Of a stretch of 64,000 nucleotides of DNA, positions 1-12,141 are shown one piece after another. Below the pieces are notes generated by a model. The model made no database searches. It had not been told where the DNA came from and saw nothing but the letters and a program-made list of their open reading frames with translations. Every line of letters starts with the position of its first letter. Position 1 is the first letter of the stretch. Position numbers and translations under genes: made by a program. Origin of the DNA: Artemisia argyi (Eukaryota; Streptophyta; Magnoliopsida; Asterales; Asteraceae); contig CM060685.1 of NCBI GenBank assembly GCA_030686995.1, positions 128,365,823 through 128,429,822 of the forward strand, written 5' to 3'.

Positions 1-235
1 GTCTTGGAAAGACAAATCAGAAAAATACTGTTTGTAATATGCATTTTCATACACATTCTTATTATTAAAGTATACAATTCATATAAAATGATGACTTAAG
101 AGATGATAATATAGTTGACTCCAGGCGAAGTTTTCACTTTTCAAGCAAAAAACAAAACAAAAAATTAGATAGAAAATAGGTCAAGTTTACTAAATGGATC
201 ACCTGATTTAACTTAGGCCTTTCAATGGAATAAAG

Positions 236-288
<53 letters not shown>

Positions 289-850
289 TTTTCGTGTTAG
301 TCGGGTTGACCCAAACCCGAATAGGTAGTATTTTGAACCCAAACCCGACCCTAATTAGTAATCGGGTTGACACGAATAAGATTGTGAACCCGAGTAACCC
401 GACCCGATTATTCTTATTCGGGTTCGAATCGAATCGAGATTTTTGACACCCCTATCACATCTCACCTGAATATACCCCACTATCCATCACCATTCACCCA
501 CTGTTTTTTATTGTTTTCGTACCAATTTATTTTCAATTGTAATGAAGAAAATGACTATAGCACATAACCCTATTAACACTTTCAATTCCAATCTATTTTC
601 AATTAACACTTTTAGTAACCCAAATTCAAGTTACAATCTTTATAAACAATTCCGGACTACCACCAAGGCACCAAACAAAACATTAAATGCCACTAAAACA
701 TAAAACAAGACTCATTTTAAAACAAAATCGCGACCCAAGGTTTGTTAAACTATTTTTATCAACAATCTATCACAAAACAATCTCTCATTAAAATATTATT
801 CTCTTACTCCTCCACATATACAACCAATACCTACAACCAATCTTAACTTT
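1..850. other. Non-coding flank with poly-A tract
   Basis: No gene is visible. A run of about 46 A bases (239-286) is followed at about 290-460 by short inverted and direct copies of a CGGGTTGACCC / AACCCGA motif that ends near GACACCCCT. Such low-complexity mirrored sequence is common in degraded plant transposons. I cannot name a family. The stretch 460-850 is AT-rich and featureless. Confidence 0.5.
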
Positions 851-859
851 TTTACCATT
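851..859. repeat. 9-bp target site duplication (left) of the MULE
   Basis: The sequence tttaccatt occurs immediately outside the left terminal inverted repeat here and immediately outside the right one at 17439-17447. A 9-bp duplication is the hallmark of Mutator-like insertion. The motif partly resembles the TIR tip, so chance similarity is not fully excluded. Confidence 0.8.
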
Positions 860-1068
860 GGGTAAATTGCAAAAATGGTCCTTAACGTTCCACAAAATTG
901 CAAAAACGGGACCGAGACAAAAAGTAGCGCAAAAAAGACACCAACGTTCCACATTTTCGCAAAATCGCCACTGAGAGCCCTTTTTCGTTAATTTTCCCGT
1001 TAAGTGCCACGTATTTGAGGGTAGTATCGTCATTTCACTGTTCATACTTATCTCCCGCCAACTTTCGG
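860..1068 (+). repeat. Left terminal inverted repeat of the MULE
   Basis: It starts GGGTAAATTGCAAAAATGG and matches the reverse complement of 17230-17438 almost base for base down to the CCGCCAACTTTCGG-like inner edge. A spurious 85-residue reading frame lies across it on the - strand. Its inner edge is about 140 bp from the start of the + strand gene at 1207, so it may carry that gene's promoter, as Mutator TIRs do. Confidence 0.88.
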
Positions 1069-1206
1069 CTCTGTGCTTGGTATCAATGTGATTAGACTTT
1101 AGTGGCTAATTTGCAAAGTTATTTTCAGGTTTCATATTAAATTGTCAACGCCTACACACACACACACACCCGTAATCAAACAATTATCATTTCCTTTTCT
1201 AGAAAA

Positions 1207-2039
1207 ATGTCTCGCTGTCTTGATCTTGTGGTTGCTTGCAACTCGTTTGTCATATCGGAAATGATGCTAACCCATTACCGGCGAGAGGTTGAGGAGGACA
1301 TTCATCATGCACAAGAGTTGATGTGTAGGTGCCAAAGGCTGTCTAATAGGTTGGGTGTTAAGGGGGACCTGATTTCGGAGCTCCAACTCTTAATGTTGAA
1401 TCGTTGTAGCTCGAGGTTGTTTAGACCTCATATCATCTAGGGCAAACAATAACATTGATAATAACAATATATGCAGCGGAATAAAACAAATCAAAGTTAT
1501 TGACACAAAGTTTTCCCAATCACCTCCAATATGTATTTGATCAGAATACAACGTATTACCTAAGTGTAATAGGGATCTAAGAACTCTCAGATCTTGGAGG
1601 AATACGAACACAAACTAATCTAGTTCTAGGTGTTTATAATGAACTACACCCTAGAACACACACACACACTTTTCTAGTCGACTACATTGTGAAAGACATA
1701 ATAAAAACCTATACCCTACGTCTCTTTATATAGAGAGATATTAGGGTTTACAAAGAATATTCTAAATAATAAAAAGATCCGTAGTAATCTTTTTCTTGCA
1801 TTTGAAGTTTCATCCTTTGTTATCTTTAGCCCTTCTTGTTTCATTCTTTTATTTATTTTGTCACATCAAATCAAGAATCCCAACACTTAAGGGGCTCGAG
1901 AACTGCAAGGGCCAATGTGAACAGGCTTAGGAGGATTCAGTCAGCTGATATGAGAAAGATGAGGGGGTTGATGCTGAGGCAAACAAACGACAGCATTGTT
2001 TCCAAGATTGAGTTTGCTGTGAGGCAAACGTACATGTGA
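1207..2039 (+). pseudogene. Small MULE-borne gene split by a solo LTR
   Basis: A reading frame starting at 1207 runs to 1393. It continues in the same frame from 1891 to a stop at 2037-2039 once the 492-bp solo LTR and one copy of its 5-bp duplication are taken out. The combined coding length is 336 bases, i.e. 111 residues. The product would be mostly helical and basic, rich in Arg, Met and Leu, with a heptad-like middle section. I recognise no family. Its position just inside the left TIR, convergent with the - strand gene, is that of a mudrB-like accessory gene, but I see no sequence similarity to support that name. The LTR supplies an in-frame stop, so the gene is now interrupted unless the insert is spliced out. 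Confidence 0.6.
1389..1890. mobile_element. Solo LTR (492 bp) with 5-bp target duplication
   Basis: The LTR covers 1394-1885, begins TGTTGAATCG and ends CCCAACA, giving the usual TG...CA ends with a short TGTTG/CAACA inverted repeat. The pentamer cttaa flanks it at 1389-1393 and 1886-1890. No internal retroelement sequence is present, so it is a solo LTR left by LTR-LTR recombination. It lies inside the coding region of the small + strand gene. It is probably Copia-type by size and ends, but no protein evidence exists. Confidence 0.85.
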
Positions 2040-2770
2040 AGGGGTGGGTGCTGGAGGCTGTGATGGGTTGTTTTGTTGTGTATGACGAATGTAGGTAGTA
2101 GGTGGTAGGTGGTTGGGCATGTTTGGTTTCTTTTGTTTATTTTGGTGCCCTTGTCGTAAGGTTGTAGGTGTAGATAGGGGTTGTGGTTTCCCCTATGTCA
2201 TGGTTGTAAACGAATGGGTATGAATGGAAGGGGTCGTTTGATCCCAATTTTCTTGGTTTATACTTTATACTCTTCGATTCGTATCACAAACAATGAATTC
2301 TAACTATAAGATACAAACATATAACACAAACACAAAAGAAACAAACACAAGCAAAGAAACAAAGACAAACATATTATATAGCAGAAACACAAAACAGAGT
2401 ATTGATAGTAGTCAATATTGACTAAAAATTTAACCCATTTGAAATATTGTTCAAGTTACATAATATTGGTCGGCATGTACAAAAACAGATGAACCCATCA
2501 CAATGCCGCCACACACCCTTTGGTGTATTCGAAAGGGAGGTAAAATAGTTCAAATTACATTAGTAAATACAACCAAATTAAAAGTGATATTGTTCTCTAC
2601 ACATTACATAATCTCAAAAGATTAAACCCATATGTCAATCTTCATAAGCTTCTACTGGATAGGTGTGCAACTATACCTGCACAATCAAAATATGCAATGA
2701 AATGAGGTTACTATAATAGGCAATGCAATGTATCCACAAAAAATTTGCTAATCAATTCATTAGACTCACC
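2040..2770. other. Gap between convergent MULE genes
   Basis: There is no coding signal. A GT-rich stretch (about 2041-2200, repeated GTAGGTGGT-type words) follows the stop of the + strand gene and may be its 3' untranslated region. The rest is AT-rich sequence between the two convergent genes. Confidence 0.4.
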
Positions 2771-4134
2771 TAGTCAAAATAAAACCACAATGTTTCCTAT
2801 TGATCTTGGTGCCCTTAGAGCCAGCACGCAATTAGTGATTTTTACACCACTTCTTGGCCTCACAAGACCCGCACCCGTAGCTCCCACATTCGCTGAACCA
2901 CTTTCACCTGCTATCTTCTTCATAGAACCACCATCTCTATCCGCAGACCTCTTGACACTCTTTTTTTGCTTCCTGAATTCAGGCTTTGAATCATCAACAT
3001 CAGCCACAACTCTATAAGGTTTTGAAGTGGTAGTCCTAAAAGGAGTTGAAGTAATAGAGCACCGCAAGCTAGCATCTTCTTCTACCCACCCAACAACCTC
3101 CCCACCATCACCCTCTGCATCAATATTGTTTAAATAGTAGGGAGATAACACCTGTTTTGTGTGAGCAACAAACAAATCTACAAAACCGGCACAACAACCT
3201 AGCTCAATCATTGTATGTACATCATTGTCTGTGTGAATCAGCTTCAAACCTTCTTCTAATGATTTACCTGGCACACAAAAGAACACAGCCTATTTTTCTC
3301 CCCTAATGCGTGAAAACATATCATCCAGACCTAGGAAAAAGATATGTCTTTCACAGACAAAGCCACACATTGTAGAAACATTCCCTTGTACATACCTTAA
3401 TGGACCAAATTCAAAGACTCTATTATTGTGCATGCGGAACAGAACTTCACCCCCATAACCAAGTAAATCTGCCACAATTTTAAATTCAAACTGTCAAGAC
3501 ATACCAACACCTACGAAACTAATGGTATACATGCTAAAGTCAATGCAGAAGTAGTAAATGAAACAATTATGCAGGCTCAAGTTGTAGTTTAGGTAATAAG
3601 TTAATGTGGTGATATAGAAACCAATCTATTTTGTTCCTGATACACTCAAGATACACAATGTGAAGACTTACTTACAACCAATGTGAAGACTTACTTATAA
3701 CCAATGTGAACACGCAGTACTTTCGTAATGCAAAACACTCTCTATAGCAGTATTTAGAAATACCAAACACTCTCACTTATGATATTCTAACACCCTACTT
3801 AATGCAAATACTCTGTTTATCCTAAACCTAGGAAAGGGGATGCATATAAAAGTCTATCAAACATAGCATAGCATCCTACGTAAACAATTTTAAAATGGCA
3901 CATAAATGAAGTATACCACATTAACATACCAACATCCGTATGCTCTTCCTTCACATTCCTCTTCTTGCCAGCCTCCTTCTTCTTGCCAGTCCCAACAGGC
4001 CTTCCCCTCTTTCTTTTTCCTGTAACTGTACTTGGATTAGGACTCCTCTCCTTCTTTTTCTTGCCACTCCCAACAGGCCTTCCCCTATTTCTTTTTTCTG
4101 TGACTGTAGTCGGAATAGGACTCCCCTCCGTCTT

Positions 4135-6511
4135 TGTCACACCCTCGCCAAAGGCGGAAACACGAGGTGCAACGAAATCGATATACATCACCAAAGAGAA
4201 ATAAGACAATACCAAAAATTACATTAAGGAAAAGTATATCTTTACAACATTGTTATTGCCGACATTGGCAATTTAAGACATAAGTTTAGTTTCCAAAAGA
4301 TGGTATTTTAGTACATAATGAATAGTAGTGACATGTGAAAACTTCATTATGCAAGACCTTGACGACAAGCTTACTGACGATCACCTGAAATGCACGAGAT
4401 AAAACGGGTCAACTATGAAAATAGTTGGTGAGTACAAACGTTTTATATAATAAGAAAACCATTTGAGAAAGTTCGCCAGGCAAAGGCATTGTAAATCCAC
4501 TCAGTTCCAAGTCCCGCCATAAAAGACTTGTAACCTATGTGTTTACAACCCACTGCCAAAAGTTATATGTCTGATAGTCAAGCACATGTGGTCAATATAG
4601 TTCACAATATGGGTACATAGTATATAATAAAGTATGTGGCAAGGCTCCTAAAATAAATAATATGCGTTCCGTAGACAGGGGAACGAGAGGTTGACCGACC
4701 TCTAATAGCGCTATCCATACTACCTGCTGCCCCACACAAGGAGGCCGCACGAACGGTACGTATAAACTGGAGTGCGGACGGCAAACCAGCAGGAGACTAA
4801 CAATTGCGGATGCACTAACAGTACATCATTCACAACTATTACATATTATAAAGTCAAAGTTACTCCGTAGACAGGGGAGATTTTATGTTGCTCCGAACAT
4901 GGGAGACTTGATAATGCTGCTCCATAGACAGGGGAGACTTTGCACTGCTCCGAACATGGGAGACTTTAGGTTATAGTACGTACGGTACTTTAGGGTCAAA
5001 AGTTTAAGTCAAGTTCAATAGTTTAAAACAAATTATAAGGTCAAATGAGTTCAAAGAGTAACAAACAATTTAGTTCAAGAATAAATTCATGCATCCACCC
5101 CAAAGAAGTTGAAATAGTTAGAAAAAGGGGTTCGTGAATACTCACCTTATGCAACAAATACAAAAGGCTAGTGATTGAACAGAAATAGGCTCGATTCCCT
5201 AACAGCAACCTAATATGAATGAAGTGTTTCCAATGTAAGAAATGAAACAATGTTACACATGCATATACGTACGTTATCCGTACCACTTGTAGTTTTTGAA
5301 AATAACGTTTATCGTTTAGTGTTTTATTAGTAAATATAACGTTTTCGGCGTAGTTTAACCTTGTTCTAACTTTAGAAAAATATGTCCAAACGGCTTCACA
5401 AAACTAGTTGTGAAATATAGTACGTTAAGTGTTAATGTTCAAGCTCGGCGTTTTTGAAAACCTTGTAACAATATCTAGATGTCGTCTTGTTTAACTTTTG
5501 ATCGTACATGCCTCGACGGATAAGAAATATAGCTCCAAATGTTGTTATTTGAGAAATATAGTGTTTAACACTTAGGAAATTCTATTATAGCAAAGCTGCC
5601 AAATATATATATATATATTTCGTCAAAGTTCAAATGCTTGTATCTTCTTCGTTTCAAGCTTGTTTTCTACGTTCTTTATATCCCCGGAATTGTGGGACAA
5701 CATACTAATATATTTTAGATAATTCGGGATGGCTAGATTATGGCTAACGCCTCAGATTTGCCCATGAAATCCGGTTGACAGCATGTATTTTCTGAAAATA
5801 ATAGTTTTCGTCGTTAACTCGTTTTTAGCATAACTTTCTCATCGTAAATGATCTTTTAGTGATTCCAGCACTCATATACCTTCTTAGGGTATCATGGGTT
5901 CCTAGTACTCATAAAATTTGTAGGATAGCAAGGAGATGATCATAGGATTATTATAAATTAATGAAAACCATATATACTTGAAAAGTGGTATCTTTAACAT
6001 ATATACTTGCATGTATGCTAAAATAAATTGAGAACCCATCATGTTATCATTAAAATGAAAGTATTAGATGATGAAAAACATTACTTGAAACTTACTAGAT
6101 GATGATGGAGTGATTTGTAGCAAAATAGAAAGTTAATCCTAATGGTTTATATTTCAAAACCTAGAAATCTAAAACAAATGAAACAAGAATAACATTTGAT
6201 CTTAAAAAAAAATTCCATGGTTCTTCCTTGTTGTTGTTCTAGCCGTGGATCACCAAGAGAGAAATAGAGAATTTGTTGTGAAAAAAATGTGAAATAAGCT
6301 AGTGATTTTCTATATATAGTCCAAGGGCAATTTGGTAATTTTGATGCAAGGGTATTATAGTAATTTCAAATGTTTCTCAGAATATCAAACGGACATCAAA
6401 AACGATGAATAGTAAAATGATGAATAGTGTTTTGATGAATAGTAATCGATGAATAGTGAATTCCCAAAGTTTGGGAATAAACGTAGACGTGGAAAATATC
6501 GGGTTGTTACA
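4135..6511 (-). repeat. LTR copy 1 (about 2.38 kb)
   Basis: It runs from TGTCACACCC at 4135 to GGTTGTTACA at 6511. It contains paired CCGTAGACAGGGGAGA / CTCCGAACATGGGAGAC words near 4870-4960, which recur in the other copies. It is followed directly by a second, 5'-truncated copy rather than by internal sequence. Confidence 0.75.
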
Positions 6512-8128
6512 TTAAACTAGTCGTGAAATATAGTACGTTAAGTGTTAATGTTCAAGCTCGGCGTTTTTGAAAACCTTGTAACAATATCTAGATGTCGTCT
6601 TGTTTAACTTTTGATCGTACATGCCTCGACGGATAAGAAATATAGCTCTAAATGTTGTTATTTGAGAAATATAGTGTTTAACACTTAGGAAATTCTATTA
6701 TAGCAAAGTTCAAATGCTTGTATCTTCTTCGTTTTAAGCTTGTTTTCTGCATTCTTTATATCCCCGGAATCGTAGGACAACATACTAATATATTTTAGAT
6801 AATTCAGGACGGCTAGATTATGGCAAACGCCTCAGATTTGCCCATGAAATCCGGTTGACAGCATGTATTTTCTGAAAATAATGGTTTTCGTCGTTAACTC
6901 GTTTTTAGCATAACTTTCTCATCGTAAATGATCTTTTAGTGATTTCAGCGGCTACGGTTTCGTTTTTGAAAGTATTTCCGGAATATGAAAACCAAAAATT
7001 CGCCACAGCCCCTGGATTTTCTGGATTTGGCAAAAATGGACAGTAGCTTTTTAAAGTTGTCAAAAATCACTTTTCTAGTTTCAAATCCTTGTCAAATCTC
7101 TTCAAAACACCACAAGACTAATCTAATCTAACCATATACCTTCTTAGGGTATCATGGGTTCCTAGTACTCATAAAATTTGTAGGATAGCAAGGGGATGAT
7201 CATAGGATTATTATAAATTAATGAAAACCATATATACTTGAAAAGTGGTATCTTTAACATATATACTTGCATGTATGCTAAAATAAATTGAGAACCCATC
7301 ATGTTATCATTAAAATGAAAGTATTAGATGATGAAAAACATTACTTGAAACTTACTTGATGATGATGGAGTGATTTGTAGCAAAATAGAAAGTTAATCCT
7401 AATGGTTTATATTTCAAAACCTAGAAATCTAAAACAAATGAAACAAGAATAACATTTGATCTTAAAAAAAATTCCATGGTTCTTCCTTGTTGTTGTTCTT
7501 GCCGTGGATCACCAAGAGAGAAATAGAGAATTTGTTGTGAAAAAAATGTGAAATAAGCTAGTGATTTTCTATATATAGTCCAAGGGCAATTTGGTAATTT
7601 TGATGCAAGGGTATTATGGTAATTTCAATTGTTATGAAAATATCTAGATATTATTTAGATATTTTAGTAAGCATTTTAATTAGTAGTATCGGGTACATTG
7701 CTAATGTATAAAAATCGTAATTACGTAAATCGTCGTAATTATAAGTTTTTAACGATACGTTAAATAAATAAATTCAAAACGTCGGGTAAATTAATAATAT
7801 AACTTTTATATCATTATAACGAGTGTAAAAATAAGTTAGGACCATAGTCGGAATTGTCGGATCAATTATTCAAAACAATAGCTCATAGGATAACGTTTAT
7901 TAGATAGATAACCGTACGTATACAGGAATGATGCAACTCACGCATGAATGACAAACTTTCTCCAGGAGTGAATAGTGTTTCATGAATATTAAAATTTTCA
8001 AATGTTTCTCAGAATATCAAACGGACATCAAAAACGATGAATAGTGTTTTGATGAATAGTAATCGATGAATAATGAATTTCCAAAGTTTGGGAATAAATG
8101 TAGACGTGAAAAATATCGGGTTGTTACA
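6512..8128 (-). repeat. Truncated LTR copy 2
   Basis: It resumes in the middle of the LTR sequence (compare 6523 onward with 5403 onward) and runs to GGTTGTTACA at 8128. Relative to copy 1 it has extra segments, including about 6950-7130 and about 7630-7990, that are also present in copy 4. So copies 2 and 4 preserve an older, longer LTR form and copy 1 has deletions. Confidence 0.7.
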
Positions 8129-8846
8129 TTCTACCAACCTTAAAAGGAATCTCGTCCTCGAGATTCAATTCATCCATTCTATAGGTGTATGTGCTCGCTG
8201 TTAAATTTGATGAAGCAACTAAGGTCGAAAACGCTAGGTCTCGGATTATATCAATGTCGTGAACTTGGTAAGAAATGGAAATAAGTCATGCACTCAAGAT
8301 TAAGGGGTAGTGAAGTGAGGAGGTTGTTCAAAAGAATGTACCCGGCATGTTGTCCTGATTCTGCGATAGACCAAAAACAGTTGGTTGAGTGAGCGATACA
8401 TGAACGATGACGGATGATGTACGGTACAATGACAGTCGTGACATAGAGATCGGGATATGAAGAGAACAAAGACATGCTTAATCTAATGAGGCGTAAGGTA
8501 GCAAAGAGAAATCATATACATAAATGCATATATAAGGTACGGTAATACAAACTGAAACATATAAACAGGTTATACATACCCACCCGACCAATGCAACTTC
8601 AGGTGACCAGACTCTCTAGACCCGACCAAACGTGATCTTTGACTACTACTCCCTTCATCGCATGATTCTTCCTAAATTATACATAGGTGATCAGGCTATG
8701 CATACTTGAGGATTAATAATGCAATGCTAAGACTAGTCGACTCGTATCATTTTTGGTATTTAAGAAAAATGTTACTTTGGTTATAGTTGCGATTTTTATT
8801 TTAGAAAAATCGGCATTCTCTATAACCTCTGGCTCTGATGCAAATC
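8129..8846 (-). mobile_element. Retroelement internal segment A (about 720 bp)
   Basis: On the - strand it begins next to LTR copy 3 with a primer-binding-site region (8829-8846, altered by base changes relative to segment B). It ends against LTR copy 2 with sequence reading NLEDEIPFKVGR in one frame, which resembles the end of Ty3/Gypsy pol. All of gag-pol between is missing. Segment A is nearly identical to segment B (11424-12141). Confidence 0.65.
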
Positions 8847-10100
8847 TGTCACACCCTCGCCGAAGGCGGAAACACGAGGTGCAACGAAATCGATATACAT
8901 CACCAAAGAGAAATAAGACAATACCATAAATTACATAAAGGAAAAGTATAACATTACAACATTGTTATTGCCGACATTGGCAATTTAAGACATAAGTTTA
9001 GTTTCCAAAAGATGGTATTTTAGTACATAATGAATAGTAGTGACATGTGAAAACTTCATTATGCAAGACCTTGACGACAAGCTTACTGACGATCACCTGA
9101 AATGCATGAGAGAAAACGGGTCAACTATGAAAATAGTTGGTGAGAACAAACGTTTTATATAATAAGAAAACCATTTGAGAAAGTTCGCCAGGCAAAGGCA
9201 TTGTAAATCCACTCAATTCCAAGTCCCGCCATAAGAGACTTGTAACCTGTGTGTTTACAACCCACTGCCAAAAGTTATATGTCTGATAGTCAAGCACATG
9301 TGGTCAATATAGTTCACAATATGGGTACATAGTATATAATAAAGTATGTGGCAAGGCTCCTAAAATAAATAATATGCGTTCCGTAGACAGGGGAACGAGA
9401 GGTTGGCTGACCTCTAATAGCGCTATCCATACTACCTACTGCCCCACACAAGGAGGCCGCACGAACGGTACGTATAAACTGGAGTGCGAACGGCAAACCA
9501 GCAGGAGACTAACAATTGCGAATGCACGAACAGTACATCATTCACAAACTATTACATAGTATAAAGTCAAAGTTACTCCGTAGACAGGGGAGATTTTATG
9601 TTGCTCCGAACATGGGAGACTTGATAATGCTGCTCCGTAGACAGGGGAGACTTTGCATTGCTCCGAACATGGGAGACTTTAGGTTATAGTATGTATGGTA
9701 CTTTAGGGTCAAAAGTTTAAGTCAAGTCAAGTTCAATAGTTCAAAACAAATTATAAGGTCAAGTGAGTTCAAAGAGTAACAAACAATTTAGTTCAAGAAT
9801 AAATTCATGCATCCACCCCAAAGAAGTTGAAATAGTTAGAAAAAGGGGTTCGTGAATACTCACCTTATGCAACAAATACAAAAGGCTAGTGATTGAACAG
9901 AAATAGGCTCGATTCCCTAACAGCAACCTAATATGAATGAAGTGTTTCCAATGTAAGAAATGAAACAATGTTACACATGCGTATACGTACGTTATCCATA
10001 CCACTTGTAGTTTTTAAAAATAACGTTTATCGTTTAGTGTTTTATTAGTAAATATAACGTTTTCGGCGTAGTTTAACCTTGTTCTAACTTTAGAAAAATA
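8847..10100 (-). repeat. LTR copy 3, proximal part
   Basis: It begins TGTCACACCC at 8847 and matches copy 1 closely until about 10100 (the phrase TTAGAAAAATAT). There it switches abruptly to different sequence. The break point has no obvious duplication, so the junction may be a deletion or recombination breakpoint. Confidence 0.7.
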
Positions 10101-10946
10101 TTTCAACACTAACGGGGCTATAATACAATATTTTGAAAACGGGGCTATAATATTTTCAAAGATTTTGCGCGAGCATAGAGACTATACCACATTATTTTTA
10201 TTAACTTTTTGAACATACAAACCCTAGATTTTGATTTAGGTGTTCCTTTGTTAAATTAACATGATTAGTAGTGATTAGGAACCCATGGCACCCTAAGAAG
10301 GTGTATGGTAGGATAAGTATAGCTTTGTGGTGTTTGCAAGAGATTTGGTTGAAGTAGAAACTAGTTTTGAACATGAAAAATGGATTTGTAACAAATAAAT
10401 AAACATTCTGTCCCATTTTTGTAAATCCAGGAAAATCAGTAAACATAAAGGGAACTTTGGAAAAAATTTTAGAAAATACTTTCAAAAACGAATCCGTAGG
10501 CGAAAGAACGGATTAAAAAGAGTTTATAACGAAGAAGTTATGATTTTTGCAAGTTTATTGACGAAAAGTATATTTTCTGAAAATACATGCTGTTGGACGT
10601 TTTTCGTCAGACAAAACGAGGCTTTAAACGTAACCCGGAGGAGCCAAGCTTTCCAAAATATATTACTACATACTAAGACGTAACCGTGGATATAAAGAAC
10701 AAGTAAAACGGACTTATAACGACAAAGATATTCACGTTTCAATATCGGCAAAACTCATATTATTTTGACAGCTTTTGAAAATAATAACACTAAAACTACG
10801 TAGTAACTCTAGATTTCTAGAAATAATACCAAGTACCCAAATTCATAACTAATGAAGTATTAGTGATTACAAGTATATTTTAATCACTACAAGGCGTTAT
10901 ATCAAGGATTTCAAACCGAGGATTTCAACACTAACATTGATACATA

Positions 10947-11030
<84 letters not shown>

Positions 11031-11216
11031 TTCAACTAGTTTTATTTTTCTAGTTGCCTTATTTTCCTAAGTCTTGGAAAATGTATATTTTTGATAACAA
11101 CAAGTATTTTTCCAAAGAGTAGAGTGGTATAGGAAACATGTGCATGAATATTCATAACATCATTTTGTGATCTAAAAAGATCGTTCATCATTCATATTAG
11201 GTTGAGGCTACCAATC
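10101..11216. mobile_element. Inverted, diverged LTR-family fragment with (TA)n
   Basis: Around 10250-10480 the sequence is recognisably the reverse complement of a diverged version of the LTR region at about 6980-7160 (shared words GGAACCCATG, CCTAAGAAGGT, GTGGTGTTT). It therefore stands in opposite orientation to the surrounding copies. A long (TA)n tract fills about 10950-11027. The fragment ends at CCAATC just before the next LTR start. Confidence 0.6.
10950..11027. repeat. (TA)n microsatellite
   Basis: An essentially uninterrupted run of alternating AT, about 78 bp long. Confidence 0.95.
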
Positions 11217-11423
11217 TGTCACACCCTCGCCGAAGGTGGAAACACGAGGTGCAACGAAATCGATATACATCACCAAAGAGAAATAAGACAATACCATAAA
11301 TTACATTAACGAAAAGTATAACATTACAACATTGTTATTGCCGACATTGGCAATTTAAGACATAAGTTTAGTTTCCAAAAAGATGGGAATAAACGTAGAC
11401 GTGGAAAATATCAGGTTGTTACA
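11217..11423 (-). repeat. LTR remnant (207 bp)
   Basis: It has both LTR ends (TGTCACACCC at 11217, GGTTGTTACA at 11423), but the whole middle is deleted. The join is at about 11384, where TTTCCAAAAAGATGG passes into GGGAATAAACGTAGACG. Confidence 0.75.
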
Positions 11424-12141
11424 TTCTACCAACCTTAAAAGGAATCTCGTCCTCGAGATTCAATTCGTCCATTCTATAGGTGTATGTGCTCGCGGTTAAA
11501 TTTGATGAAGCACCTAAGGTCGAAAACGCTAGGTCTCGGATTATATCAATGTCGTGAACTTGGTAAAAAATTGAAATAAGTCATGCACTCAAGATTAAGG
11601 GGTAGTGAAGTGAGGAGGTTGTTCAAAAGAATGTACCCGGCATGTTGTCCTGATTCTGCGATAAACCAAAAATAGTTGGTTGAGTGAGCGATACATGAAC
11701 GATGACGGATGATATACGGTACAATGACAGTCGTGACATAGAGATCGGGATATGAAGAGAACAAAGACATGCTTAATCTAATGAGGCGTAAGGTAGCAAA
11801 GAGAAATCATATACATAAATGCATATATAAGGTACGGTAACACAAACTGAAACATATAAACAGGTTATACATACCCACCCGACCAATGCAACTTTAGGTG
11901 ACCAGACTCTCTAGACCCGACCAAACGTGATCTTTGACTACTACTCCCTTCATCGCATGATTCTTCCTGAATTATACATAGGTGATCAGGCTATGCATAC
12001 TTGAGGATTAATAATGCAATGCTAAGACTAGTCGACTCGTATCATTTTTGGTATTTAAGAAAAATGTTACTTTGGTTATAGTTACGATTTTTATTTTAGA
12101 AAAATCGGCATTCTCTATAACCTCTGGCTCTGATACCAATC
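11424..12141 (-). mobile_element. Retroelement internal segment B with primer binding site
   Basis: On the - strand, directly inside the LTR that starts at 12142, is TGGTATCAGAGC (12127-12138 on the + strand as its complement). This is the classic primer binding site for initiator methionine tRNA. The other end carries the NLEDEIPFKVGR-type pol-end sequence next to the LTR. About 700 bp remains between, so the internal region is massively deleted. Confidence 0.75.

Noticed and set aside
134..373. 79-residue frame with a poly-Phe run
   Set aside because: It is a translation of the poly-A tract and adjoining repeat; no coding character.
788..1045. 85-residue frame on the - strand
   Set aside because: It lies across the MULE terminal inverted repeat; the same frame in the right TIR shows it is repeat sequence, not a gene.
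5041..5286. 81-residue frame found three times (also near 9759 and 13037)
   Set aside because: The conservation comes from recent LTR duplication. The frame has no start context, no domain and is lost in other copies.
8251..8475. 74-residue frame found twice (also 11546)
   Set aside because: It lies in the duplicated retroelement internal remnant and matches no gag or pol motif.
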